Shown here one piece after another: positions 12,073 through 23,000 of a DNA stretch of 64,000 nt (its first letter is position 1; every line of letters begins with the position of its first letter). Under the pieces are notes generated by a model, which saw only the letters and a list, made by a program, of their open reading frames with translations, made no database searches and had not been told where the DNA came from. A program made the position numbers and the translations under genes. The DNA comes from Cercis canadensis (Eukaryota; Streptophyta; Magnoliopsida; Fabales; Fabaceae): positions 135,833 to 199,832 of the forward strand of contig QAOA01000656.1 of assembly GCA_003255065.1 (NCBI GenBank), in the 5' to 3' direction.

Positions 12073-13590
12073 GTCGGTATATTTCAAGGTTGAGGTTATT
12101 ACAGATTAAGCTTCTTTTGAACTAATCACTTTTGTATCTGATAGTTGGATGTAGTTACTTTTCCTCCAGTGAGATTGAAGTAGTATAAGGGCCTTTAAAG
12201 GGAGAAGAACTTCTGAACAAAGGCATAGATCTGCAATGTTTAGAGTTCGTGTGTATTGTTTTTGCATCGGATTTCCCATTACATAAAAGATTTTCTTTTG
12301 TTATTTTAATCTTCTGGCTTGTAAGATTATTTTCAATCAGAAGTCATATTTACATGGATGCCACTAGCAAATATGATTAGCTAGCTTTATTAATCAGTAG
12401 ACACAGTTTGATATTAAGATTCGTAGCTCTCAACAATTTGTCTCCTTTTAAATCCACGTTCGTGTAATTTTCCAAAGCTTCAGTCCCATTCTGCATTACA
12501 AGCTTTAATGATGGCAAGACTTCTCCAATCTTTGAACTGATTTTTCGTATTGTAGTTCATTGTCAATTCTAGTAATTTCACTGACTTGAAATCCAGTGTT
12601 GTGTGAGCTTATATCAGTGAAAGTTTACTGGCAGAGACATTGATTTGGAATTTTATTAGTATGTTTAAGAGAGCTGATAGAGAGTAAACACTAGTCTAAG
12701 TTTTTTTTTTTTATTGCAAATGGTGGCCGTTGAGTTACTCTCCTTTGAAAGAGTGCTGCCCAACTCTCTCATTTGAGTAGTTTTGATGGGATCCCAATCT
12801 TGAAATTGGTTCAGTTTCTAAATTTTAGAAAATATATTTAGTTTGCAAAGCTGAAAACTATTTTTAAAAAATGAAAATAATGAAAACACGTTTAGTAGAA
12901 AATTTTCAAAAAATGGAAATTATGAAAACGCTTTTGGTGAATATATTTTCTATTCATTTCTTGTCTATTTTCAATAAGGTTTTAGGTAATTTATTTTCAT
13001 ATTTCTTTTATATATATATATATAGTATTGCTCAAGCATTTTTTTTTTTAGATCACTTTTACATTTGTACATATCAAATTCAATAAAAATTTTGCACAAG
13101 TTCACTTAAATTATTTTTTAGTCCAATTCTATCCATGACTCATCCAACATAAAAATAACATAAGAAAACTATCACTAATTGTACAAGATCATTAGAATGG
13201 CATTGAACGAAGCAACATAGTTTAAGGATTGAACCATGATGGTTGAACCTCTTAACTTAGATAACAGGGACATAAGCCACAATGTTCTTCCAAAAAGCAA
13301 GGACATAAGATTTAACCACAACAGTCATTGAACTATAGTGTCTTTAGCCATATCAATCAAATAAAATTTCCTCTAGTAATCGAAGCCTTTCTAATGCAAA
13401 AATAATACTAAAAAGTTCTATTTTCCCACATTTCATTGACAATGTTTTTTCTAACTTGTGCCATTTGGACAGTCTGAGCAACATCAATAACAATGCCTTC
13501 TTGATGACCTATACCATGTTCTCCTTGTATTGTCATACCTTCTTGAGAATAATCTTCAAAAAGTCTATATGTGACATGTTGTATCCTAAT
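12073..13590. other. No gene recognised
   Basis: The start is the 3' flank of the dehydrogenase fragment. The rest is AT-rich with homopolymer T and TA runs around 12700 and 13010. I see no coding sequence. Confidence 0.6.
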
Positions 13591-13594
13591 GAAG

Positions 13595-14782
13595 TTATGA
13601 ATAGTGCAACAAGCAGTAGGAATTTTCCTGTCTTCTTATTGGATAATTTGGCACTAATTTTAAAATGGAAAATCTTGCCTTCAATACTCCAAAGCACTTT
13701 TCAATAACATTTTGTAATGAAGAGTGTCTATAATTAAACAATTCATGCTTGCCTCTTGATCGACTTTGTCCATGATAATCTTGTAAATGGTATCTTAGGA
13801 CATGATATGGAGCAAGATATCCAGACATATTAGGGTAACCAGAATCAACAAGATAAAATTGATATGTTAAAAGACAAACAAAAACTTTCAAAAGATAACA
13901 TAAATGATAATGAAGTATCATTTTAATTAACAATATTTTAATTTGTTGATATACCTCCATGAGGCTTAGAAAAATTGTTTTCGGGCTTCTAAGGCATTTA
14001 AAAACACCCTTGAATCATTTGCTGTCTCTTTCCATCCAATATACACAAAGGTGAACAACATATCAAAATCACATACTGTCATCACATTTTGTGTCACTAA
14101 AACTTTTCTTCCACGAAAGACTATTTGTTTTCTTGCAGGAGCCCAAGCAGCAAATGTGTGCCATCAATAGCACCAATGCAATCCTAGAATAGAAACAAAC
14201 TATTTAAAATTAAAAAAATTCATTGATTAAAATACAATAAGATTAGAAGTAAATATTTACCTTAAAATAGGGAAAGTATTTTTTATTCTCCAAAATGCGT
14301 CATTGAGTACTCATTCGATTTCTAGGTCTTATGATTGTTGTGCCCAACACGCATACGACTCTACGTACTTTTCTAAACCATTTGCTTAATGTATGAAGAG
14401 AATGTTGAAAACGCTTTGCAACAATTTTGTGGCGAAAGCTATGACAAACTATGATCAAGAACATTGTCACTGCTTCCTCTACACTTACTCTTTTACCATC
14501 CTTCAAATTTGCCACATTTTTTAAAGCATCACAGAAGTTTAAAAATACATGTTTCTCCATTCGAAAACTATCATAACATCTAGCTTCATAGCCAACCAAA
14601 ACTTCAAGTGTATACATCCTTCCTCTCAGCATAAAAGTTCTACAAGGTATCTTGTCAACAAATGTCCTTTGATATTCCATGATTAATTGAATCATAATTA
14701 AGTCTCCGAAATCATCATCCAAGTCACTTAATTCTGTACTGCTCTCAATGCTTGAATTATCTCTACAATCATCCAGGAACAT
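13595..14782 (-). pseudogene. PIF/Harbinger-type transposase relic (DDE_4)
   Basis: Read on the minus strand, 14782-14300 gives the N-terminal part with CRTFMLRG and the helical HSLHTLSKWF region. Around 14190-13975 comes the catalytic core with DCIGAIDGTH, then AWAPARKQIVFRG in another frame, then NDSRVFLNALEA. 13960-13595 gives the C-terminal part with FYLVDSGYPN, GYLAPYH and ELFNYRHSSLQNVIEKCFGVLK. The switch right after IDGTH needs a one-base frameshift, and a stop lies near 13980 unless the family's intron before the YLVDSGY exon is spliced out. The element is therefore probably inactive. Terminal repeats and target duplications could not be defined. Confidence 0.85.
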
Positions 14783-15424
14783 ATTGATATGTTCAAAAGT
14801 TCAACACACATTACACATTAACAATAAACTATTAAAATAAGAAAGCTAACATAACTTAGACATAATTCTAGTAATTTTAATAACTTTATAAACATAGTAA
14901 GGTTATACAATTTATAAGTACTAGATAAAATCTTAAACGCATGCATACTTACAAAGACAGCTGCTTCCAAGTAATTATCCCTCACTTCCTATTCCATTTC
15001 TGTGCAAGTAACATAGTCAAAAAATATATGTTAGAAAGGAGTCATGTAAATCACTTTCATATCAAAGGAGAATAGCAAGAATATTTGAGATATTTTTCAT
15101 GGATTTTTCCAAAAGCTAATCCATAAATGTATTAGTTTTCTTCAATACTCATCAATTAATCTTCCTACTATCAAGGAATATCCGTTTCCATTGGGTGGGA
15201 TATCGATCATTGTGATCTCTTCTTTTGCTAAGAGACTAAGAAGTGGATAAAATTATTGGATCAAACAAAAAGCTCCACTTAACTTTATGCAAACCTAGCA
15301 CACTGTGTCCCTAAGAACTTCAATAACACAAGGCAAGCAGTTTCAGTCAATATGTAATCGATTATACGTACTTAATTAAATGAGTTCCAAAAACAAAGAG
15401 GAGTGTGTTACTCGCTAGGGTCAC
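14783..15424. other. AT-rich intergenic stretch, probably Harbinger flank
   Basis: No coding sequence is recognised. Part of it is likely the 5' non-coding portion of the Harbinger element. Confidence 0.4.
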
Positions 15425-15987
15425 CCCGAAGTTGTTTTTGTTAGTCAATAGCCACACACATATTGTATATTTCTTACTTGAGCAAGGTTTTGAACGTTGT
15501 AGTGAAGTTGCATGGGGTTGGTCGAGAAGCATAACAAAGACAAGAAAATATGATCACTGCCATAAAAAAGTAGTAGACAATATAATATAGGTTTTCACTT
15601 TAAAGCAATTATATTCACTACCTTCCTGTAAAAGAAAAAGATCAGTTCCCTTTAAAACTAAAATTCATATGCATACGTGTTGCAATTTATCAAAACTCAG
15701 TCTTGNCCCGAAGTTGTTTTTGTTAGTCAATAGCCACGCACATATTGTATATTTCTTACTTGAGCAAGGTTTTGAACGTTGTAGTGAAGTTGCATGGGGT
15801 TGGTCAAGAAGCATAACAAAGACAAGAAAATATGATCACTGCCATAAAAAAGTAGTAGACAATATAATATAGGTTTTCACTTTAAAGCAATTATATTCAC
15901 TACCTTCCTGTAAAAGAAAAAGATCAGTTCCCTTTAAAACTAAAATTCATATGCATACGTGTTGCAATTTATCAAAACTCAGTCTTG
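15425..15987. repeat. Duplicated ~282-bp segment flanking an N
   Basis: The segment from CCCGAAGTTG to CAAAACTCAGTCTTG appears at 15425-15705 and again at 15707-15987, separated only by the N at 15706. The copies differ at a few bases, such as CACACA versus CACGCA and GTCGAG versus GTCAAG. This looks like two allelic contig ends placed side by side, not a biological tandem repeat. Confidence 0.75.
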
Positions 15988-16778
15988 CCCTTAGTTGCAC
16001 TGAAACGCCAAAATGAGGCACGTCCCCGTTTCGGGAATGGGGACAAAACGCGAAACGTGTTCCACAGGAAGGAAACGCCAAAAAATACCCAAAAATCTGG
16101 TTTTTTGATTTTTCACGTTTTGAAACGTCACATTTCGCCAAAAGAAATGCCAATGAAACCTTTTCAAAAAGCCGGTCATTTCTAACGACGTCGTTTTGGA
16201 GGCCGGATTTCTTGTTTTAGTGGAACAGCGCCATTTTGAAGCTGAGGTGAGGGAATTTATGTGGGACGACGCCGTTTTTGGGAAGAGTTGGAAGCCCAAA
16301 TTTGTCAAAACGACGTCGTATGGACTGTGCCCCCATTTTTCATCCCCAACCTGAGTTCAAATCAGATTTTAGGGCTGTTCTTCCCCATTTTCACCAAATT
16401 TCAACCTTCAGCTCCTCTGCTTCCTCTTCAGTGATGCTTATTTTCACCAAATTAATAGTGTTATGATTTGAATTTTGATTGTTCATTTGTATTTTGGGGT
16501 AATGCTTAATATTTGTTAGTTGCTAGTTGTTATTTATTGGCTAAGGATTTATGTTGATATTTTTTAATGCTTGAAAATTTTAAAATTGTTCATTATAAGG
16601 ATTTTTAGTTGATTGCTTGAAAATTTTAAAATTGTTCATTATAAGGATTTTTAGTTGATATTTGCTAAGAATTTGATATATATATATATATATATATATG
16701 ACATAGCGTCTCTGTATCCACGTTTTTAAAAAATTGCCATCCCCGCGTTTCGTCCCGTCCCCGTCCCGTGCAACATAG
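15988..16778. mobile_element. Candidate non-autonomous DNA element, ~0.8 kb
   Basis: The left end contains TTAGTTGCACTGAAACG and the right end, read in reverse complement, CCTATGTTGCACGGGACG. The two share the core GTTGCAC and a following GC-rich zone rich in GTCCCCG. Both ends are far more GC-rich than the surroundings. Inside are two palindromic ACGACGTCGT boxes near 16185 and 16308. A target duplication is not certain: GTCTT occurs on both sides. No transposase is encoded. Confidence 0.45.
16568..16659. repeat. 46-bp perfect tandem duplication
   Basis: The unit starting TGCTTGAAAATTTTAAAATT occupies 16568-16613 and is repeated exactly at 16614-16659. A (TA)n run follows at ~16676-16700. 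Confidence 0.95.
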
Positions 16779-16999
16779 GTCTTTTCATTAGTCAAAGCTC
16801 CAAAGGTTGAGGCTAGAATGTCCAGTCAAACCTCATTTGAACACTTTGTTTTTGGCTTGTACACATGACCTAGTTACTTCATATTCCAAATACATTCTAT
16901 GTTATTTTTGGCATACTACAAGACGTCTTAGAAGTGTTCACTCCAAAGGATTTGCAACAAAGATGAGAACGAAAAAAATCAGTGCATTTCTCAAATAAA

Positions 17000-18616
17000 G
17001 AGACTAGAACTAGAGAAAATAACAAATACCACCACTCTGTATACCATGTTCAATGACAAACATTACCAAAATACAAGCAAGGCTGATATCTTAAGCAATC
17101 AACAGTTTACACAAGCAACTGAGCTTGGATTAATAAAAAGATCAGATAGCTAGAGGAATAAAGATGCAAGTTACATTTTTGACCCACTTTGGAGGAAGCT
17201 ATCTAAAAAATATATCATTTTCCCAATCACCCTCTTGTTATAACATTTAATCATCCCTATTTCTGTAATTATTTCTTTCAATGGAAACCAGAAATTTCAG
17301 AACATCTCCTATAATACATATATATATATATATATGCATATGCGTGTGTATATAATTTCAGAACATCAATAAAAATGAGACAGTAAGTATTTGTTACACC
17401 ATCTTACTACTAAACCTTTGTCATATCAACAACCAAAATACACGAACTACACATTGGAGAGCCAGACTTCAATTTTTTTTTTTTTTTTCAAAAAACATTG
17501 AATCACGTGAATTTCTGCCAACTTATAACATACCCAACTTATAGCTTCATATTTTCTCAGAAAAATATTCAATTTTTCCAAAAAAGAAAAAGAAACAAGG
17601 AATAAGTATAAGAAATTCCTTTCACTGCTTCAAGTTACCATGCCACTTGACTATATTTCTTATAATATATACTGATTTGCTGTTTCAACAGTTATTTACC
17701 TACAAAGAACTCCCCATCTAAGTTCTGATTCCATCTTCGCCTCCTGGAAGCAATAGTGGTGTTTGGTCATGTGGGGTTTCAGTAGCTTCGATAAGAGTGA
17801 TCCTAGACTTGTGAGGAATTGAAATGAAATCCTTGTGAGCTTTTCTAGATGGAAATGATACCTTGGAATTGGGAGAGGAAGAATGACAGATGACAATTGG
17901 GAGTCCTGTGCTACTTAACACCTACTTAGCACCTTACAATTACAGCCCTCCATGGTCAAACGCCTTTGTTATGCGCAAATGGTTACCCCTTATAGCGTTG
18001 ATCGAACTTAAATAAAAAGCTAGCTACCCAGAGTTTAAGACCAATAAAGTTCAGATCATAAGGCCAATGTCCAAAACAGAATCACATCCTCAATTCATAA
18101 CAAAAGGACTGAACACCAAATGAAATAGACTCAAAGTCAAGAAGAAGAAAAAGAAAGTCTACCTCCAACTCTCCTCTTTGAGGATAGCTCCCCTCTTCTA
18201 TTCCGGAACATGAACCAGATAAAGAGATTGGACCAAAAGATGTTGCTTTGGTTGCTTGCTTGTGGTTGACGCTTGAGCTGCTGAAAGTGAAGACACTACA
18301 ATCGGGTACGAAGAGAAGAAGTTCACTTAAAACCCAATTTCATTATAATTTCAAAATTGTTACCACCTTTTCATTTTCATTTGTTCATTTTCTATTTTCA
18401 AAAATTTGAGAAAGAAACACTAAAAATAACTTTTTTCTATTTTCAGATTTGGGCCCAATTAAAAAAATGTTTTCAACAAAATATTTTTATTAAACTCAAC
18501 CAAACATATTTTCAAACCCGTTTTCTGTTTTCACTAAAAATAAAAACAAAAAATGACCAAAACAAACAGGCCCTAATTTTTTTTGTAAAATATATGAACC
18601 TAACATCACAAGAAAA

Positions 18617-18620
<4 letters not shown>
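17000..18620. other. Unassigned region; possible gene fragment at 17700-18340
   Basis: On the minus strand 17921-17696 gives an open stretch with SSSPNSKVSFPSRKAHKD. About 18340-18160 gives a serine-rich stretch, and the codon use is less AT-biased than the neighbours. I do not recognise the protein and cannot join the parts. The rest is AT-rich, with an AT microsatellite at ~17317-17336. The end (18350-18590) resembles the AT-rich ends of unclassified elements. Confidence 0.25.

Positions 18621-18653
<33 letters not shown>
18619..18653. repeat. (AT)n microsatellite
   Basis: An uninterrupted TA dinucleotide run. Similar runs occur at ~16676-16700, ~31166-31193 and ~46681-46706. Confidence 0.95.
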
Positions 18654-18659
<6 letters not shown>

Positions 18660-18761
18660 TAAAAATATAAAATAGTGATTTTCTTTGATATAAATGAACT
18701 CAAATTTTACCAAAGCGTTTTGAATTTGATCTACACTACTACCCCTTTAAAAGGAGAGTAG

Positions 18762-19950
18762 CTTAGCGCTACCCTTTAAAAATTGAACAAATGTAGGAAG
18801 TGGAGTAGTAAAAAGATGATTTTTGAACAATGAGACATAATGCGCACGAGATACCAGTGGCAGCAAGAAACTGATGTTTCTGATCAACTTAAAGTGTATG
18901 GAATTCCTAAGAAATTCAAGGTCTCATTGCATTGGGGAGGTCCAAGCGGAAAAACCTAGAACTCCCAAATGCTCTAGCTCAACTTGTTGCTTTGAAAGGA
19001 AATTACTTGATACCACCCTATATGGACCTCTTCAGCTAGCCAGTAGATTTGGTTCATGATAAATCTAATCAAAAGAAAAGCTGTCCCTTGTATTAACTAT
19101 TGCCATTTGCAATTGTTGCAAAAGCTCTGAACATTGCTTGCAATTCTCACAGTGGACGACAATGCTGAAGAAGCTGATGTTATCTCTCAGAGTTAATATT
19201 TTCAACTGCATATATGGGACAAACAAAATTACTAAATGAACAAATAGGAAGTAGTTCTCAGAAGAAAACAAATACAATCCATGGAATAGCAAAGTGAGGA
19301 AAGGATGAGGTACCAGGGGGTTATGAAATGGTATTTCCTCCTCTTCTGCATGTTTTGTTCCCTTGCTACCAAGATTTCATCCAATGTCGCTTCCATTGAG
19401 TTCTGTCATGGCAGTTTATTATATCAGCACCCTCCCCGTCAGTTATCTCAGGTGTAAATTCTCCACCATCATGGTTATCATTGTTTGTGCATGCTTTCAC
19501 CAGAGATGCTGCATTTTATTTTTTTCCTTTTGGCATGAGAAGAGGTAGCCTGTTTATTTACAGATATTCAAAAGAGAACAGGAGATTAATAAAACAGAAA
19601 TAGGTAAACAGCAGACCTGAGGTATCAGCGGCAGCTGAATATCTTAGCTGAGCATTATTGCAGCAGAAAGTGTAACCTTTAAGAAGGGAGGGTGAGATAC
19701 CAAGGAGTTGAAGAGTGTCAACTGCATAATGAGAACAAAACAGGAAGATCGATATGTAAGTATTTGTGAGAAAAATCATCTTACTAATTGAAAAAGCACT
19801 TATACAGACATGAAGAGCGAGAAAGTACACCACAAAGAATCGCAAAAAAGAGAGGGAGGATGACATACCAAGCATTAAAAATGGTTCTACTTTCTTTGTG
19901 TCTTTGCCACCAAGAGATAATGCCAACTCCTCATCTCAAGTCTTTTCATT
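18762..19950. repeat. TNL 3'-flank block (partner ~48311-49520)
   Basis: From CCTTTAAAAATTGAACAAAT to the end of TNL1 the sequence matches the region downstream of TNL3 almost base for base. This pairs TNL1 with TNL3. The flank of TNL2 (39440-40420) instead matches block A and is only distantly alike here. No separate gene is evident. The segment near 19870-19930 is downstream of a stop codon that is a tyrosine codon in the paralogous fragment at 45633-46513. Confidence 0.85.
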
Positions 19951-20009
19951 CCAGGTGGAAGTGGATATTCAGGCACATTGTTATCATCTTCTCGATTACC
20001 TTCATTTGT

Positions 20010-23000
20010 TTAGATTGGACAGAGTCCACACTCTTTCACTTCTATGATATTAAGACCGTTCCATATTGAAAACACGAATAAACCAAAATTGTCGCACCTT
20101 CCAAACTTTCTTATGTTATAATTCCACAAGAACAAGTGATCTCGTACGAGATATCTTCCTTTACCCTTCTGATAATATGTCATCTGCTCAACAGGAAACT
20201 CGTGTTCATACATATCACCCGTCCAGAATGAGAATCCATAGGAAATGCTGCAATTATCTAGAGTCAGAATCTCACTAGCAACAACAACACATACAGCAAA
20301 ACCAAAGAAATTATCACTGCACCAATCTGAAGACAACTCAGTTGATACCCAATTTCCCTTGTTTCGATAAGGGAACCAATTTGGAATCTCATTCCCAGTA
20401 AAACAGAAAAATGCTGAGGCAGCTGGGTCCTTTTGAAACTTAAGCTGTACATAAGCTTCAATACTGCTAATAGCACTTGGCTCTAGCTCGAGGCAGTTAG
20501 TGAGTTGAAACTCAAACTTATTTTCCTCTGTATCTTGTGAGAGTTTAAACCCTACACTTGACACTCTCTTAATGGATGGGCAGTCATATGCCAACAACTT
20601 CTGTAGAAAAGGTGGGAGCTCTGGAAGAGTTTGAAGCCTCCTGCAGTCGCTTAACTCCAGCATTTTCAAGCTCAAAAGATGAGCAATGCTTGCAGGTAGG
20701 CTCACAATACTTTTACATCCACGCAGAGACAGTTCTCTTATTAGTGACAAGCAGCCAATGTTGTTGGGGATTTCAGGTAAGCTGCTACAGAAAGAAAAAC
20801 CCAGTTCTTTAAGATGGCTTATATTAGAGATGCTGTCTGGAACAAACTGAAGGTATCTGCACTTATCCAAACACAAGCTTTGAAGCCCAATCAAATTCTC
20901 CAGTGAAGAGGGTATTTCTTTAATTCCTGTTTCTAGCAAGCAAAGGTGCATCAAACTTTCATTAGTCTCCAAGATTTCTGGGAATTTCTTCAGCATTGAG
21001 CAATGACGCAAGTCAAGTCTGTCGACTTTCAACTTAAAAATGCTGCTGGGAAGTTCCTCTAGTGATTCACAGTACCTCAGATCTAACTTGGTTAGTTTGC
21101 TGAGACTCCCAATTGTTTCTGGAATAGACGTAAGGTTTTTGCACCTGCACATGCTTAACTCTTCAAGCCCAATCAAATTCTCCAGTGAAGAGGGTATTTC
21201 TTTAATTCCTGTTTCTAGCAAGCAAAGGTGCATCAAACTTTCATTAGTCTCCAAGATTTCAGGGAATTTCTTCAGCATTGAGCAATGACGCAAGTCAAGT
21301 CTGTCGACTTTCAACTTAAAAATGCTGCTGGGAAGTTCCTCAAGTGATTCACAGTACCTCAGATCTAACTTGGTTAGTTTGCTGAGACTCCCAATTGTTT
21401 CTGGAATAGACGTAAGGTTTTTGCACCTGCACATGCTTAACTCTCCAAGCCCAATCAAATTCTCCAAGAAGAGAGGCAGTTGACGAATTGGTGTTTCGTC
21501 TAAAATAAGAACCTTTAAATTTTCCATAGGCTTGGTGATCGGAGGCAAACCCACCAACATTGAACAAGAAGCTAGGTAAAGGTTTGTTAGACCTACCAAC
21601 TGAAACAAACTTCTAGGAAGGTGTGTTAGGGACTTACAGTGAGAAAGGTCTAAGCAACTTGCTGATTGGGGTAAACAATATTCTCTCAACAATTGTTGCT
21701 TGATTAAATCTATATCATCCTCAGGTTCATCATCCTCTTCAATATCCATGAGTTCAGAGGGATCTAAAAAATACTTTGTTGTTGGCATCCTCATTCCACA
21801 ATTCTGATGTCTAACAATAATGTACTCCTCTTCAGTATTGCTGATTACTAACTGCTCAAGATTTTTACAATTGTAGAGGACTACCAATCCTGAAGATGTG
21901 GTAAGAATATTGCTCAGAACAGCAACTCTCTTAAGTCCAATGCAACCATCTAGCCACAATCCGTTGAGCCTGTTGAGGAGACTTGAAGATGAAACTTCAA
22001 CCAAATTTATACAATTGCTAAGAATCACTTTTTCAATATTTGGTGCTTGAGACAGATCTATGATTCTAGTCAATTGTTTTGAGTCACTTAGGTTAATGCA
22101 TATCAAATTTGGTAGATGCTGTCACAAAAACAAAAGAATTAATTTGCTGAACAACTAGGGAAATGAAATTTTATGAACTCCTCAAATTGTACATGATTAA
22201 AAAAAAAAAAGTAGAAAACTAATAAAACATGGATTACCTGATTTTCATCCCAAAGTTCTTCGAGATGACTTTGACTCATATCCAATCTAACAAGGTTTTC
22301 TGGACAAAAGCTCAATGGAAAATCTTTTAGAGGGTATTCATCCCAACGAAGAAACCTCAATTCATTAGGAAGATAATCAAGACCTCCAGAGATGTATACT
22401 TTCGAATGCACCTTAGGGTTGGACTTATAAAATTGGAGTATTCTTAGATTATTCATCATTTTAAATGTAGTAGGATCCAAATCAATCTTTTTAATTCTGC
22501 ATAAGTTGAGGACCATACATTGGACTGCTTCAGTACCCTAAAAGAAAAAAAAAATAGTACATAAATGATGGCAATTAATTTATAGATACATATAAAATAC
22601 AATCAGAAAAAAGAAATGAGATACAAATAAATATGCATATTTTTTTTTTCCTTGGTCTTGAATATAAAGGCTTTTCCAAGAAAGTGAACATTGCACATAA
22701 CTCACAATATGAGGAAATACATTAAACAAAATGGAAGTCAAATCAACTCATACCGTGTTCCTCTTTAGAAGAAGATATATATCTTCATTCTTCCACAATC
22801 GACTGCGCTTTCCAGGTTCCCTTAGTGATATTTGACGGACAATTTCTTGACCCATTTCCTCTATTAGATCGTGCATCTCAATTTTATCTTCCAGTATATA
22901 TATGAGCCCTCTATCAATCAGAATACTCATTCCAATATCTGCAGAGAATCCGCAGCCATCAAGTGTTTGTTTTACAGAATTCATATCCTGTCCTCTATAC

